Shown: positions 36,903-46,707, numbered from the stretch's first letter. The stretch: 64,000 nt of DNA from Sulfurospirillum arsenophilum NBRC 109478 (GCF_000813345.1 NZ_BBQF01000005.1:1-64000); one strand, 5' to 3'. A program made the numbers and translations. The notes: generated from the letters alone by a model not told the origin.

Positions 36903-37808
36903 AAGAGGAACGATCAAAAAGAGCGTTCCAACACACGCTAAGGTTTCAAGCGTCGTAATTGATGCCATCAAAGAAACGTCGCCTCCAAGTTCCCTAGCAA
37001 GTATATGCGAAGAAGTAGCCGTAGGCATTGAAGCAAAGATAACAGCAATGCTTAAGCTCATACCCTCAAGCCCAAATAAAAGCGATAACCCATACGCAAT
37101 CAGTGGGAAAATAATAAGTTTTGCTACTGTTGAAACCACCAACTCTTTTTTGGCATCTCTCAAATACTTTAGCTCCAATCCAACACCTACGGATAACAAT
37201 CCCATAGGAAGTGCGGCATGACTAATAATAGAGACACTTTTTAAGAGAAATACAGGTATCGGGATACCACTGACATTGATAAGCCCGCCAATAGCACAGG
37301 CACCAATAAGAGGGTTTTTGATGATGGTTTTTAAAAAAGAGATCAAAGCAAAGTTACCCTCTCTTAAAAAAATAGCAAAAACTGAAATGCATAAGATGTT
37401 GATGAAGGGAATGGCAAACGCGATAACAATTGCAGCTAATACTAAGCCCTTGTCTCCATAAACCGCATTTACAAGCGCTAAGAAGACATAGGTATTAAAA
37501 CGGATTCCACCTTGAACGATAGAGGTAAATGCCCTGTTTTGAAAATGAAGAATCATATTAAGAAGAATGAGAATCATCAAAATAGCGAAAATGCCACTGA
37601 GAGATGTGAAAACAAGATTCACCGTATGGGTAAGATCAATTTTAGCAACCGCCAACTCATACACTAAAAGGCAGGGCATCAAAACATAGTAGGTAAACTT
37701 GTCCATCTTTGGCCAGAAATCAATAGAGGGAAATTTTGCATGTTTAAATGCATAGCCTGCAAAAATAATCAAACAAATTGGTAAAAGCGCATTCAGTACA
37801 TAGCTCAT
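36897..37808 (-). CDS. AEC (auxin efflux carrier) family transporter
   Basis: A 303-residue membrane protein with about ten helices in two five-helix halves (LPICLIIFAGYAFKHAKFP; ASMPTATSSHILARELGGD). This matches the AEC family (MdcF/YwkB-like), whose bacterial members often transport malate or malonate. The substrate here is unknown. The C-terminal helix pairs with a Gly/Pro-rich segment (AALPMGLLSVGVGL) typical of the crossed-helix site. It is 2 bases downstream of the SUI1-like gene and so is part of that minus-strand operon. Confidence 0.82.
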   Translation of the reverse strand: MSYVLNALLPICLIIFAGYAFKHAKFPSIDFWPKMDKFTYYVLMPCLLVYELAVAKIDLTHTVNLVFTSLSGIFAILMILILLNMILHFQNRAFTSIVQGGIRFNTYVFLALVNAVYGDKGLVLAAIVIAFAIPFINILCISVFAIFLREGNFALISFLKTIIKNPLIGACAIGGLINVSGIPIPVFLLKSVSIISHAALPMGLLSVGVGLELKYLRDAKKELVVSTVAKLIIFPLIAYGLSLLFGLEGMSLSIAVIFASMPTATSSHILARELGGDVSLMASITTLETLACVGTLFLIVPLL

Positions 37809-37810
37809 GC

Positions 37811-38149
37811 TTATCCCTTAAATCGAAATTCCTCAGCCATTAAAATACTTTTGAGTTTCTCACGACATTCCCCTTGAAACTCCATCCACTCTTCTTTACA
37901 TGTACCGCCACTGCCAAGCTTCTTTTTTACCAAAGAGCAGAGTTTTGTAAGGGCTTCTTTTTCAAGAAAAAAAGGACCTACGATTGAGACCGGCTTACCT
38001 TGACGTTTTTCCATCTTTAAAACCAAAAAATGCTTAGAGGGGAGTTTAATCTCCGTGGGCTTTGAAGAAGATTTCTCTTCCTCAAAAGACCACCCCTCTT
38101 CGCGATCGAGTGCAGAGCCGATAGAAAAAAGCGCTTTATTATCTGCCAT
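37811..38149 (-). CDS. SUI1/YciH-like translation initiation factor-related protein
   Basis: A 112-residue protein whose C-terminal half (KMEKRQGKPVSIVGPFF, LVKKKLGSGGT, EFQGECREKL) matches the eIF1/SUI1 fold found in bacterial YciH. The exact role in bacteria is unsettled; YciH affects initiation fidelity in E. coli. ATG 38149 (MADNKALFS) follows AGAGAG and overlaps the 3' end of the ABC-F gene by 11 bases. A longer frame from 38188 lacks support. The N-terminal half is variable, as in YciH. Its pairing with an ABC-F factor keeps two translation-related genes together. Confidence 0.78.
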   Translation of the reverse strand: MADNKALFSIGSALDREEGWSFEEEKSSSKPTEIKLPSKHFLVLKMEKRQGKPVSIVGPFFLEKEALTKLCSLVKKKLGSGGTCKEEWMEFQGECREKLKSILMAEEFRFKG

Positions 38150-39734
38150 ACGTCTCTCTAAAGGCTTCGTAATCACCTTTAAAGTCAATCACTGACCCAT
38201 CAGGGTGTAATTCAATAATACGCGTTGCAAATGCATCAATAAGCTCTCTATCGTGGGTAACACAGATAACATTACCAGGGAATTTAAAGAGTCCCTCACC
38301 AAGCGCTATAATCGCTTCAAGATCAAGATGGTTATCTGGCTCATCTAACACTAAAAAGTTACCTCGTTGAAGCATCATTTTAGAGAGCATCATCCGGTGT
38401 TTTTCACCACCACTCAGTTGTTTCACACTCTTTTTTTGCTCTTCACCAGAGAAGAGCATACGACCTAAACACTTTCTAATTTCGTCCAAATCTTTTTTCT
38501 CATCGTACTGTTGTAACCACTCAAACAGTTGAAAATCACCGGTAATCATATCGGTAGCATTTTGAGGAAAATAGCTTGAAGTGATCGTTGCACCCCATTT
38601 AACACTTCCTGTATCAGAAGAGAGTTGTTCCATGAGAATGTTGCACAGTGTCGTTTTACCCACGCCATTGTGTCCAATGAGTGCTATTTTTTCGCCTTTT
38701 TCAACTTTAAAACTGATGTTATGAAGTACTTTTTGGTCTCCATAACTTTTTTCAATACCTTCAACTTCTAAAACTTCATTACCAATATCACGGCCCATAC
38801 GAAAAACAATGCTTGGATCACGACGAGAAGAAGTTTGGATCTCTTCAATGTCTAGTTTTTCTAAACGTTTTTGACGTGAAGTTGCTTGTTTAGCTTTAGA
38901 GGCATTGGCTGAAAAGCGTCTTACGAAGGCTTCTAGTTCATCTTTTTCTTTAAGCTTTTTATCTCTGTCTGTCTCTTGCTGTTTGGCAATCAAATTAGCA
39001 GCTAAATACCACTCGTCATAGTTGCCCGTAAATTCACGAATTTTCTTAAAATCAACATCAAGAATGTTGGTAACAACAGAGTTTAGAAAGTGTCTATCGT
39101 GAGAGATAACTACCATGGTTCCTTCATGACGAATGAGTTGTGCTTCTAACCAAGAGATCGCTTCAAGGTCTAAGTTGTTGGTAGGTTCATCGAGAAATAA
39201 AACATCTGGTTTTGGGTAAAGCACTTGTGCAAGCAAAATTTTAAACTTATCCCCACCCGTAAGTTCACTCATCAAGGTCTCTTGTTCAGAAACAGCAAAC
39301 CCAAGTGAACCCAAAATTTTCTCAATATTGACTTCCACTTCATACGTCGGGTCTTCTTCTGCACAGATGATCTCAAGTTCCGCTAAACGATCATTAACTT
39401 TATCATCTGAAAAATCACCCGTTGCGTACAAGTGCTCTTTCTCTTTGATCGCATCAAACAAGCGCTTATTTCCATACATTACAGCATCTTTAAGCGTAAA
39501 ATCTTCAAACGCATACTGATTTTGATTTAAAACACCTACACGTAACCCATTTTCAATTGAAATATTGCCACTGGTTGCATCAATTTGTTTTGACAAAATT
39601 TTCAAAAAAGTTGTCTTACCTGCACCATTCGCACCGATAAGTCCATAACGTTTACCTTTGTCTAGTTTTAGACTAATATTTTCAAATAAAAGCTGATGCG
39701 CAAAACGCATCGTTAAGTTGTTCACTTCGACCAT
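38139..39734 (-). CDS. ABC-F family ATPase (YbiT-like)
   Basis: A 531-residue protein with two ABC ATPase domains and no membrane segment. Walker A motifs are GANGAGKTTF and GHNGVGKTTL, signatures are LTGGDKFK and LSGGEKHR, and Walker B motifs are VLFLDEPTNNLD and FLVLDEPDNHLD. The linker is basic and long, as in ribosome-binding ABC-F factors. The first signature is LTGGD rather than LSGGQ, seen in some YbiT-type members. ABC-F proteins act on ribosomes, often to relieve stalling. The next gene, a SUI1-like factor, overlaps its 3' end. Confidence 0.92.
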   Translation of the reverse strand: MVEVNNLTMRFAHQLLFENISLKLDKGKRYGLIGANGAGKTTFLKILSKQIDATSGNISIENGLRVGVLNQNQYAFEDFTLKDAVMYGNKRLFDAIKEKEHLYATGDFSDDKVNDRLAELEIICAEEDPTYEVEVNIEKILGSLGFAVSEQETLMSELTGGDKFKILLAQVLYPKPDVLFLDEPTNNLDLEAISWLEAQLIRHEGTMVVISHDRHFLNSVVTNILDVDFKKIREFTGNYDEWYLAANLIAKQQETDRDKKLKEKDELEAFVRRFSANASKAKQATSRQKRLEKLDIEEIQTSSRRDPSIVFRMGRDIGNEVLEVEGIEKSYGDQKVLHNISFKVEKGEKIALIGHNGVGKTTLCNILMEQLSSDTGSVKWGATITSSYFPQNATDMITGDFQLFEWLQQYDEKKDLDEIRKCLGRMLFSGEEQKKSVKQLSGGEKHRMMLSKMMLQRGNFLVLDEPDNHLDLEAIIALGEGLFKFPGNVICVTHDRELIDAFATRIIELHPDGSVIDFKGDYEAFRETYGR

Positions 39735-39894
39735 TAGGTTCTCTCTTTGTTTTTCGCGAATTATAGCACTATATTGCTTGTTTCAAAATTTACACCATCG
39801 TAGTGATGTAAAACTGTTGTAACATTTTATGATATTCTTTTCTTAAAAAGATGTTACAATTAAAGAAGCTCAAACCTTTTTAGAAGGACATTCT

Positions 39895-42177
39895 GTGGCA
39901 AGTTTAAAGAAAAACATTTGGCTTATTTTCTATGTTTTAACTTTATGTGCTACAGCTTTATTTCTTACAGCTTCATACCTTAAATGGCAAAGTACTTACT
40001 TGAAATACCAAGTATCTCAAGAAAATATCGTTGAAATTATGGCGAACGCTACCCACTCTTTGTTTGATACACAAGAACGTTTAATGGATATTTTAGGCGC
40101 TTCCATTCTTGAAGATCGACACTATATTTATGAGACACAAAGTATCGAAAAACACTCACAATCTTTATTGCAAAACCCAGATGTTGTAGCCTTTGGCGTT
40201 ACAAATCCAGAGGGTGATTTTATATTTGCAAGTTCACACAAAGATCCCAAGCAAGTCACAAATCTTATGCAGCAGCCTGAAAGCCGCAATTCTTTTATAG
40301 AAGCTCTCTCCAAAAATGGCATGGTTTTTGGACGTACCTACTTTTCAAAACCTTTGCAAAAATGGGGTATGCCTATTCGTAAGACCATACGCGATGAACA
40401 AGGGAATCCACTTTTTGTAATGACAACCCTGCTTCGACTTACCAGTACCTTTGATACACTGATGAGTACGATTCACCATCGTCAAAACCTTGTTGTCTCA
40501 GTCATTCGTGATTACGATCTATACCAACAGTACAACTCTCTAGGTAAAGATAATTATGAAAAGGCTTATCAGTCGCCATTTCCAAAAGAGGTGATGGAAC
40601 GTGTTTACACTATCATTTTTGATAATTATGGGCTTACGCCACAAGAACTAAGGCGTGATGAACCACTGGTTTCTTTTGGGTATCAACATAATGATGGTGT
40701 ACGATACCTTGCATCTCTTAAGTACAATAAAACCTATAAACTTTGGATCATTGTTCACACTTATCTTGATACGGTTATTAAAGATTTCTTTCAAAGCCTT
40801 ATGTTTTACTTTGCCGCTTTTATTGGCTCAGGCGCACTCTTCTTCTTTCTTTTTCGCTTAATTGCAAACGCGGAAGAAAAACGTCGAAATGACCTTATTG
40901 TACAAGCGACCCATGACCAACTGACAGGACTTCCAAATCGCAGTTATTTGCATCAAAATATTTTTAACTGGGCTTACAAAAACGCCCCTACATTTAGCCT
41001 TTTTTATGTTGACATGGATCATTTTAAAAATATTAATGATAGTTTTGGTCATCAATTTGGTGATTATGTTTTAGTGGAAATCACCAAACGTCTGCGTGTT
41101 ATGTCACCGCCTGATTCGTTGATTATTCGCTATGGTGGAGATGAATTTGTGCTCATAACACGTTTGCATGAGCGTAAAGAACTGCTCTTATTTGCTTCAC
41201 GCCTTATCGATGCGCTCTCTCGCCCTTATAATGTCCATGAACTGCACTTCAACATTGGAGCAAGTATTGGTATTTCAATTTATCCTGATCATGGAGAAAG
41301 TCTTGATATGTTACTTCGTGCTTCAGATATTGCCCTTTATGAGTCTAAAAAAATCAAAAATAGTGCCCATATTTTTGCAAGTTCAATGCAAGAGGGCTTT
41401 TTAAAAAATGTCAAAATCGAACAAGAACTTCGCAAAGCCATTAATCAGAATGAGCTCTCCATGGCGTATCAACCCCAAATTGACATCAACGGTTGTGTTC
41501 ATGGTGTTGAAGCACTTGTAAGATGGAATAGCCCAACGCTTGGATATGTTCCACCCAATCATTTTATACCTTTAGCTGAAGCGTCTGGGCTTATGCCAAA
41601 AATCGGACGATTTATCATTGAGACGACCTGTAGCGAGATGCGGGAACTTCATCTCAGCCTAGAACATGCTTTTCAAGTCTCTATTAATATCTCTGTGCGT
41701 CAATTTATGGATCCTGGTTTTTTAGAACATCTTTTAAGCATTATTGAAAACACGCAAATGCATCGTCTCTCCATTACACTCGAAGTCACCGAAAATCTTT
41801 TTATTGAAGATATTCACTACATCTTGCCGCTCTTAGAACAGATCAGGGAAATGGGCATTCAAATCTCAATGGATGATTTTGGCACAGGATACTCTTCTTT
41901 GAGTATGTTGCGTAAGCTCCCTATTGATGAACTCAAAATTGATAAAAGTTTTGTTGACGAAATTTTTGAAGATGCAGCTTCTGCTAAAATGGTACAAAAC
42001 ATCATTGCGATTGGAAAAAACTTTGGAATGCATATTCTTGCAGAAGGCGTTGAAACCAAAGAACAAAAAGAGATTTTAACTACTTTTGGGTGTGATCGTT
42101 TCCAAGGCTTCTATTTTTCAAAACCACTCTCGAAAGAAGCGCTTTTTACTTTTCTAAAAGAAAAAACACTTCCCTAA
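39895..42177 (+). CDS. Membrane GGDEF-EAL protein (c-di-GMP turnover)
   Basis: A 760-residue protein starting at GTG with AGAAGGA upstream. A membrane helix (about 8-26), a long periplasmic sensor domain (about 30-300) and a second helix (about 302-322) precede GGDEF (YGGDEF at 413-418, intact) and EAL (GVEALVRW with Glu539, plus DDFGTGYSSL, intact). It could both make and break c-di-GMP. The C-terminal FGCDRFQGFYFSKPLSKE ends the gene beside the hyf operon. A frameshifted copy of this C-terminus lies beyond the hyf operon at 52103-52217. There are no copies of the window's common palindrome in this gene. Confidence 0.9.
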   Translation: MASLKKNIWLIFYVLTLCATALFLTASYLKWQSTYLKYQVSQENIVEIMANATHSLFDTQERLMDILGASILEDRHYIYETQSIEKHSQSLLQNPDVVAFGVTNPEGDFIFASSHKDPKQVTNLMQQPESRNSFIEALSKNGMVFGRTYFSKPLQKWGMPIRKTIRDEQGNPLFVMTTLLRLTSTFDTLMSTIHHRQNLVVSVIRDYDLYQQYNSLGKDNYEKAYQSPFPKEVMERVYTIIFDNYGLTPQELRRDEPLVSFGYQHNDGVRYLASLKYNKTYKLWIIVHTYLDTVIKDFFQSLMFYFAAFIGSGALFFFLFRLIANAEEKRRNDLIVQATHDQLTGLPNRSYLHQNIFNWAYKNAPTFSLFYVDMDHFKNINDSFGHQFGDYVLVEITKRLRVMSPPDSLIIRYGGDEFVLITRLHERKELLLFASRLIDALSRPYNVHELHFNIGASIGISIYPDHGESLDMLLRASDIALYESKKIKNSAHIFASSMQEGFLKNVKIEQELRKAINQNELSMAYQPQIDINGCVHGVEALVRWNSPTLGYVPPNHFIPLAEASGLMPKIGRFIIETTCSEMRELHLSLEHAFQVSINISVRQFMDPGFLEHLLSIIENTQMHRLSITLEVTENLFIEDIHYILPLLEQIREMGIQISMDDFGTGYSSLSMLRKLPIDELKIDKSFVDEIFEDAASAKMVQNIIAIGKNFGMHILAEGVETKEQKEILTTFGCDRFQGFYFSKPLSKEALFTFLKEKTLP

Positions 42178-42526
42178 ATACATCTAGAAATGCTTAACAA
42201 ACTCAACGCCTAAATCTACTGTGACACACTTATATTTAAAAATACTTTACATAGAGACATTGAAAAAAACAATACTTCTTAATAAAATAAAACTTTTAGA
42301 AGAAAAAGAGCATCATTAAAATAAGGTGTATTTGTACGATGAGGAAAAGTTATTTTAAATAAAATATAAATTTTAATATTAAGCTATTTTCATGCTATAA
42401 AGTTAATATATAATTCCTTGCACGAAAAGAGTAAATATCATATCTAAGTCAGATAGCAATGATATAGTTATTAAATTGCTATACTAAATTTATTAATTAA
42501 GCTAAATAACCCATAGAGGACAGTCT
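42178..42526. other. 349-base non-coding gap upstream of the hyf operon
   Basis: This very AT-rich stretch has no plausible gene or structured RNA. Its one distinctive element is the 19-base sequence shared with the aldehyde oxidoreductase promoter (42383-42401). I looked for a sigma-54 -24/-12 pair, common at hydrogenase promoters, and saw none. The leader from the shared element to HyfA is about 125 bases, long enough for regulation after initiation. Confidence 0.6.
42383..42401 (+). promoter_or_regulatory. Shared 19-base promoter element of the hyf operon
   Basis: GCTATTTTCATGCTATAAA is identical to the sequence at 54956-54974 ahead of the aldehyde oxidoreductase. It contains TGCTATAAA, a fit to an extended -10 (TGn then TATAAA), and GCTAT repeated 11 bases apart, on the same helix face. 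It may be a promoter with an embedded operator. It lies 125 bases before the HyfA start. Confidence 0.55.
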
Positions 42527-43177
42527 ATGCCTAAAGCTCATAAATTCGTTATTACAAATCCAGACCTCTGTATTGCTTGTAATGCCTGTATGAAAACATG
42601 CATTAAACACGCCTACATGAGGGGGAAACTCTCCAAAAAAAGACTTGATGTGCTTACATTAGAGAGTGGTAAAATGCCCAACCAGTGTCGTCAATGTGAT
42701 GATGCGCCTTGTGCCAATGTCTGCCCAACGGGTGCCCTTCGTATCGCCAATGCATGTGTTGAGCTATGTGAAGAGATCTGTATTGGCTGTAAACTCTGTA
42801 CAATTGCTTGTCCTTATGGGGCAATAAACATTGATGCTGAATTTCCCCCTTCCATTTTAGATGAAGTAGAACGACATTTAGAAGCGGGTTGTATCAGTGG
42901 GCTTAAAAGCATTGCCATTAAATGCGATATGTGCGATGGTATAGAAAGTGGTCCTGCGTGTGTTGGCGTTTGTCCAACAGGTGCATTAGTGATGGTTGAC
43001 CCCGTTCTAGGTGAATGTAAATTTGGTAAAAAAGTCAAAGGGGACATGACGCCTTTTTTACAAGCTATCGTGCCTAATGTTACATTTGCCAACATCCCCG
43101 CTCCTGAAATTAAAAAACCCAAAGAACCTAAACCCGCCTCCGCTGAGACTCTAGAATCCAACAAAGAGGAAGCATAA
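42527..43177 (+). CDS. hyfA: Hydrogenase-4 ferredoxin-like Fe-S subunit HyfA
   Basis: A 216-residue polyferredoxin with four cysteine sets (CIACNACMKTC; CRQCDDAPCANVC; CIGCKLCTIAC; CDMCDG with CVGVC), enough for four [4Fe-4S] clusters. It probably passes electrons between ferredoxin and the hydrogenase small subunit. The C-terminal tail is Pro/Lys-rich and poorly conserved. GAGGA lies upstream of the start and the stop overlaps hyfB (TAATG). It is the first gene of a ten-gene operon. Confidence 0.88.
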   Translation: MPKAHKFVITNPDLCIACNACMKTCIKHAYMRGKLSKKRLDVLTLESGKMPNQCRQCDDAPCANVCPTGALRIANACVELCEEICIGCKLCTIACPYGAINIDAEFPPSILDEVERHLEAGCISGLKSIAIKCDMCDGIESGPACVGVCPTGALVMVDPVLGECKFGKKVKGDMTPFLQAIVPNVTFANIPAPEIKKPKEPKPASAETLESNKEEA

Positions 43178-45117
43178 TGCAAACCATATTCACTCTCTTT
43201 TTTTTAACGTCACTTCTTTCCCTTCTGCTGTATAAAAAACCGATCCTTGCTCAAAAGATAGGCTTTGGCTTAGCAAGTCTCATTTCACTTTATGCAGCGA
43301 TATTTTTCTTTTCTAACCTTGAAAATACGTTAGTGTGGAGATTACCTGGAAATTTTATCAGTTCACCTCTTTTTAGGCTTGACTCACTAGGAATGTTTTT
43401 TAGCTTTTTAGTTAGTTTAATTGCTTTTGCAGTTTCACTTTTTAGCTTTGATTATGCAATGTTTTATGAAAAAAAAGCCAATTTAGCAGTTTTTGCTTCG
43501 CTATTTAATGCTTTTATTCTCTCCATGCTCTTAGTCATCGCAAGTGATAATGTCTTTTCTTTTATGCTTTTATGGGAAATTATGACACTTATCTCCGCAT
43601 TTCTCATTTTGGTCAATGATGGTGAAGGTGCTGGAAGAAACGTTATGATTTATTTGGGAATTGCCCAAATTGGAGCATTTTGTTTGATGGTCGCTCTTTT
43701 AATTATGGCAAGTATTGCAGGTGGTTTTGAGTTTAGCGCGTTTGATGAACTCAACATGGGATTTGGTATGAGCCTTACCCTCTTTGTCCTACTGCTCATA
43801 GGGTTTGGCTCTAAAGCTGGTATGTTTCCTTTCCATGTCTGGTTGCCTCTAGCCTATTGTCAATCCCCTTCAAACGCTTCGGCGCTTATGAGTGGGGTTA
43901 TGATCAAAGTAGCACTTTTCGCTTTTATAAAATTTGCACTCCTTTTGCCACAGTTAGTTCAATTTGGTTATATATTACTCTTTGTTGGAGCACTCAGCTG
44001 TATATTTGGAATTATTTATTCACTCGTTTCCAACGACTACAAAGCATCCATCGCTTATAGCTCATGTGAAAACGTAGGCATTATCTTTTTAGGATTGGGT
44101 GGTGCTTTTTACGGGATTGGAACCAATTCACCTATGATCGCATTACTGGGCTTTATTGCTGCCTTCTTTCATATTTTAAACCATGCCGTTTTCAAATCAC
44201 TACTTTTCATGTTAAGTGGCAATGTCTTCACTGCAACAAAAACACGCAATATGGACGCCCTTGGTGGATTGCATAAAAAAATGCCTATCACATCCATCAT
44301 CTTTTTTGTTACAGCACTCTCCATCTGTGCATTACCTCCACTCAATGGCTTTGCTAGCGAATGGGTGATCTATAAAACAATGGTTATGGGCGGTATTGAA
44401 GAAGGTGCTGCATCACGCTTTTTCTTTTCACTTGCAATCATTGCCCTTTCAATTACCGGGGCTATGGCTATCATGGCATTTTCAAAAGTATATGGTTCAA
44501 TATTTTTAGGGATAGCACGTGATACCAAAAGTGTAGAAGAAGCCAAAGAAGTCTCTTTTATACAACTCTTACCATTAGGTTTATTGGCAAGTCTCTGTGT
44601 CGGAATAGGCATTTTTATGAATAATATAGTCGATATGCTCTCAAAGATTGTTCTAACATTGATACCGCAAACAAGCGTGAGCGCAGATAGATTGATCTCC
44701 ATGCCTATCATCATTATGGTTATGTTTCTTTGCGCCATCCTTCCTTTTGTCTTTCTTTACCTTTTAAAAGCAAACAATAAAGAGGTAAGAGTTACCGAGC
44801 CATGGGCATGTGGTTTTCTTTACAACAAAAGTATGCAAATCGGTTCAAACTCCTTTACAGGTGACATTAGAAATGCTCTTAGTTTTATTTTGAAACACGA
44901 ACAAGAGATCAAGATTGATGGATACTTTTCAAAAGCAGTCTACAAACATAAAACACACGATCTCTTTTGGGATAAGCTTTATGCACCCATTATTCATTCT
45001 GTCATGGTTATTGCGGATAAGATTGGTATCTTTCAAAACGGAAGAACCAATCTTTATGCGGGCTATATCTTAATTTATCTTTGCTTGGTACTCATTATTG
45101 GGTATTACTTTCTATAA
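43177..45117 (+). CDS. hyfB: Hydrogenase-4 membrane subunit HyfB (NuoL/M-like proton-pumping module)
   Basis: A 646-residue membrane protein with about sixteen helices. It has the antiporter-like Proton_antipo_M core: MLLWEIMTLISAFLIL (conserved Glu on helix 5), FGSKAGMFPFHVWLPLAY (conserved Lys), and AAFFHILNHAVFKSLLFM (His/Lys). It is homologous to Nuo/Mrp subunits that move H+ or Na+ during electron transfer. A second such subunit, HyfF, is encoded downstream, so the complex may conserve energy with two ion modules. Confidence 0.92.
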   Translation: MQTIFTLFFLTSLLSLLLYKKPILAQKIGFGLASLISLYAAIFFFSNLENTLVWRLPGNFISSPLFRLDSLGMFFSFLVSLIAFAVSLFSFDYAMFYEKKANLAVFASLFNAFILSMLLVIASDNVFSFMLLWEIMTLISAFLILVNDGEGAGRNVMIYLGIAQIGAFCLMVALLIMASIAGGFEFSAFDELNMGFGMSLTLFVLLLIGFGSKAGMFPFHVWLPLAYCQSPSNASALMSGVMIKVALFAFIKFALLLPQLVQFGYILLFVGALSCIFGIIYSLVSNDYKASIAYSSCENVGIIFLGLGGAFYGIGTNSPMIALLGFIAAFFHILNHAVFKSLLFMLSGNVFTATKTRNMDALGGLHKKMPITSIIFFVTALSICALPPLNGFASEWVIYKTMVMGGIEEGAASRFFFSLAIIALSITGAMAIMAFSKVYGSIFLGIARDTKSVEEAKEVSFIQLLPLGLLASLCVGIGIFMNNIVDMLSKIVLTLIPQTSVSADRLISMPIIIMVMFLCAILPFVFLYLLKANNKEVRVTEPWACGFLYNKSMQIGSNSFTGDIRNALSFILKHEQEIKIDGYFSKAVYKHKTHDLFWDKLYAPIIHSVMVIADKIGIFQNGRTNLYAGYILIYLCLVLIIGYYFL

Positions 45118-45129
45118 AAAGGAGAAGAA

Positions 45130-46056
45130 ATGGACTTTTTTTATCTATTATTACAACTTGTTTCAGCGATATTAGTTGCTCCTCTTTTTGATGGAATTTC
45201 AAGAAAGCTAAGAGCCAAATTTCAGTCAAGAATAGGACCGAGCATTTTTCAGACCTATTATGACATTTATAAATTGTTAAAAAGAGGAAGAACTAAATCA
45301 TACAGTACAAGTTATATCTATCAAATCTCTCCGTACTTGCTCTTTGTGAGCGCTGCGGTGATGTTTTGTGCTTTACCAATTACATATAGCACGGATTCTG
45401 TTGCTTTGTCACAATTTTCTGACATATTTGTTTTACTCTATTTTGGTGCTCTTTTTCGGTTTATTTTTATTGTTGCTGGTTTTGATACTGCCAACCCTTT
45501 TGCGGGGGTAAGCGCTAGTAGAGAGGGAACCATCGGTTTCTATACGGAAGAAGTTGCTGTGATTTGTCTCATCGTTGTGATGATGGGAACAGGAAGTAGT
45601 AATTTACCTTTTATCACCGCTTTGGTACAAGATGGCGATTATGGTTATGCTATTCCCTCATTCTCCATTGCTTCTACAGCATTTTTGTGGGTAATGTATG
45701 TCGAAACAGGTAGAAAACCATATGACTTGGCTGAAGCGGAACAAGAGTTACAAGAAGGTGTCTTGGGAGAGTTTTGTGGTAAAGATTTTGCCATCATTGA
45801 CATAGCAATCTTACTTAAACAAATGACGGTATTAGGGTTCTTCCTTGTCATTTTTATGCCATGGGCGGGTCTTGTCGATAATCCAATTTTATCGCTAATC
45901 ATTTTCTTGGCAGAGATAGGCTTTCTTTATGTTATGGGCGTTTTTATTGATAACTTTGGACCAAGGTTTACCATCAACAAAGGGATGAAAAGAACCATGC
46001 TCTTTGCGCTTGCGATTTCATGTACCTCATTAGCACTCTATATTATGGGAATTTAA
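45130..46056 (+). CDS. hyfC: Hydrogenase-4 membrane subunit HyfC (NuoH-like)
   Basis: A 308-residue protein with about eight helices, homologous to HycD and NuoH. It has ISRKLRAKFQSRIGPS, GFDTANPFAGVSASREGT, and ETGRKPYDLAEAEQELQEG, the NuoH-type quinone-channel loop with conserved acidic residues. It anchors the soluble hydrogenase arm to the membrane. It follows hyfB by 12 bases, with GGAG as ribosome site. Confidence 0.92.
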   Translation: MDFFYLLLQLVSAILVAPLFDGISRKLRAKFQSRIGPSIFQTYYDIYKLLKRGRTKSYSTSYIYQISPYLLFVSAAVMFCALPITYSTDSVALSQFSDIFVLLYFGALFRFIFIVAGFDTANPFAGVSASREGTIGFYTEEVAVICLIVVMMGTGSSNLPFITALVQDGDYGYAIPSFSIASTAFLWVMYVETGRKPYDLAEAEQELQEGVLGEFCGKDFAIIDIAILLKQMTVLGFFLVIFMPWAGLVDNPILSLIIFLAEIGFLYVMGVFIDNFGPRFTINKGMKRTMLFALAISCTSLALYIMGI

Positions 46057-46058
46057 CT

Positions 46059-46706
46059 ATGGCAAATATTATTGATATCTTTACGGTTTTAATGATGGGA
46101 ACAAGTTTTGCGGTATTTAGTTTAAGACAATACCGTCATAGCATAATAGCGTATGCCTTGCAAACGCTTTTATTGGTCGCGATCTTCTTGGCCTTATATT
46201 TTAAATACGGTTCACACGAATTACTTGTATGGTCCATCACAGCATTTATCATTAAAGTAGTCTTTGTGCCTCTTTATTTACTTAGACTTGTCAATAAATT
46301 GGGTGTAGTTGTTGAAGATGAGCCAGTGGGTGGATTTTTCATATCACCCGTTGTTGCTCTAAGTTTTTCACTTGCTGTTGCGATGATGTTTTATAAAGTT
46401 TTTATTCATTTCTCAATTTTCAAAGATGTGTTGCCGCTTTTTGCTGCTTCTTTTATCTTTATGATGGGAATTTTTGGCTTTATTTTGAGAACCTCATTTC
46501 TAAAACAGATTCTCTCGTACTGTCTGTTTGAAAATGGTATACATTTAAGCCTAGCGCTTATGGCGTATACCTCTCATGAACTTGTTGAAGTCGGTATTTT
46601 GACAGATGCGATTTTTGCTGTGATTATTATGAGTATTTTGGCGAAACGATTTTACGCCTCATATGGAAGTCTTGATACATCTAAAGCGGTTAATTTAAGG
46701 GGCTAA
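46059..46706 (+). CDS. hyfE: Hydrogenase-4 membrane subunit HyfE (NuoK-related)
   Basis: A 215-residue membrane protein with about seven helices. The C-terminal half has the NuoK-like LKQILSYCLFENGIHLSLAL. HyfE is present in hydrogenase-4 but not in hydrogenase-3, so its presence with two antiporter-like subunits identifies the cluster as Hyf rather than Hyc. I chose ATG 46059 (MANIIDIF), 2 bases after the hyfC stop; an upstream in-frame start inside hyfC is unlikely. Confidence 0.88.
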   Translation: MANIIDIFTVLMMGTSFAVFSLRQYRHSIIAYALQTLLLVAIFLALYFKYGSHELLVWSITAFIIKVVFVPLYLLRLVNKLGVVVEDEPVGGFFISPVVALSFSLAVAMMFYKVFIHFSIFKDVLPLFAASFIFMMGIFGFILRTSFLKQILSYCLFENGIHLSLALMAYTSHELVEVGILTDAIFAVIIMSILAKRFYASYGSLDTSKAVNLRG

Positions 46707-46707
46707 A

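Noticed and set aside
39785-39808. A spaced version of the common palindrome (TTTACA and TGTAAA 12 bases apart) ahead of the GGDEF-EAL gene
   Set aside because: The halves are separated and the centre is unrelated, so I did not count it with the family.
42178-42526. A sigma-54 promoter ahead of hyf
   Set aside because: No GG/GC pair with the 10-base spacing was found. TTGCA at about 42418 has no partner upstream.
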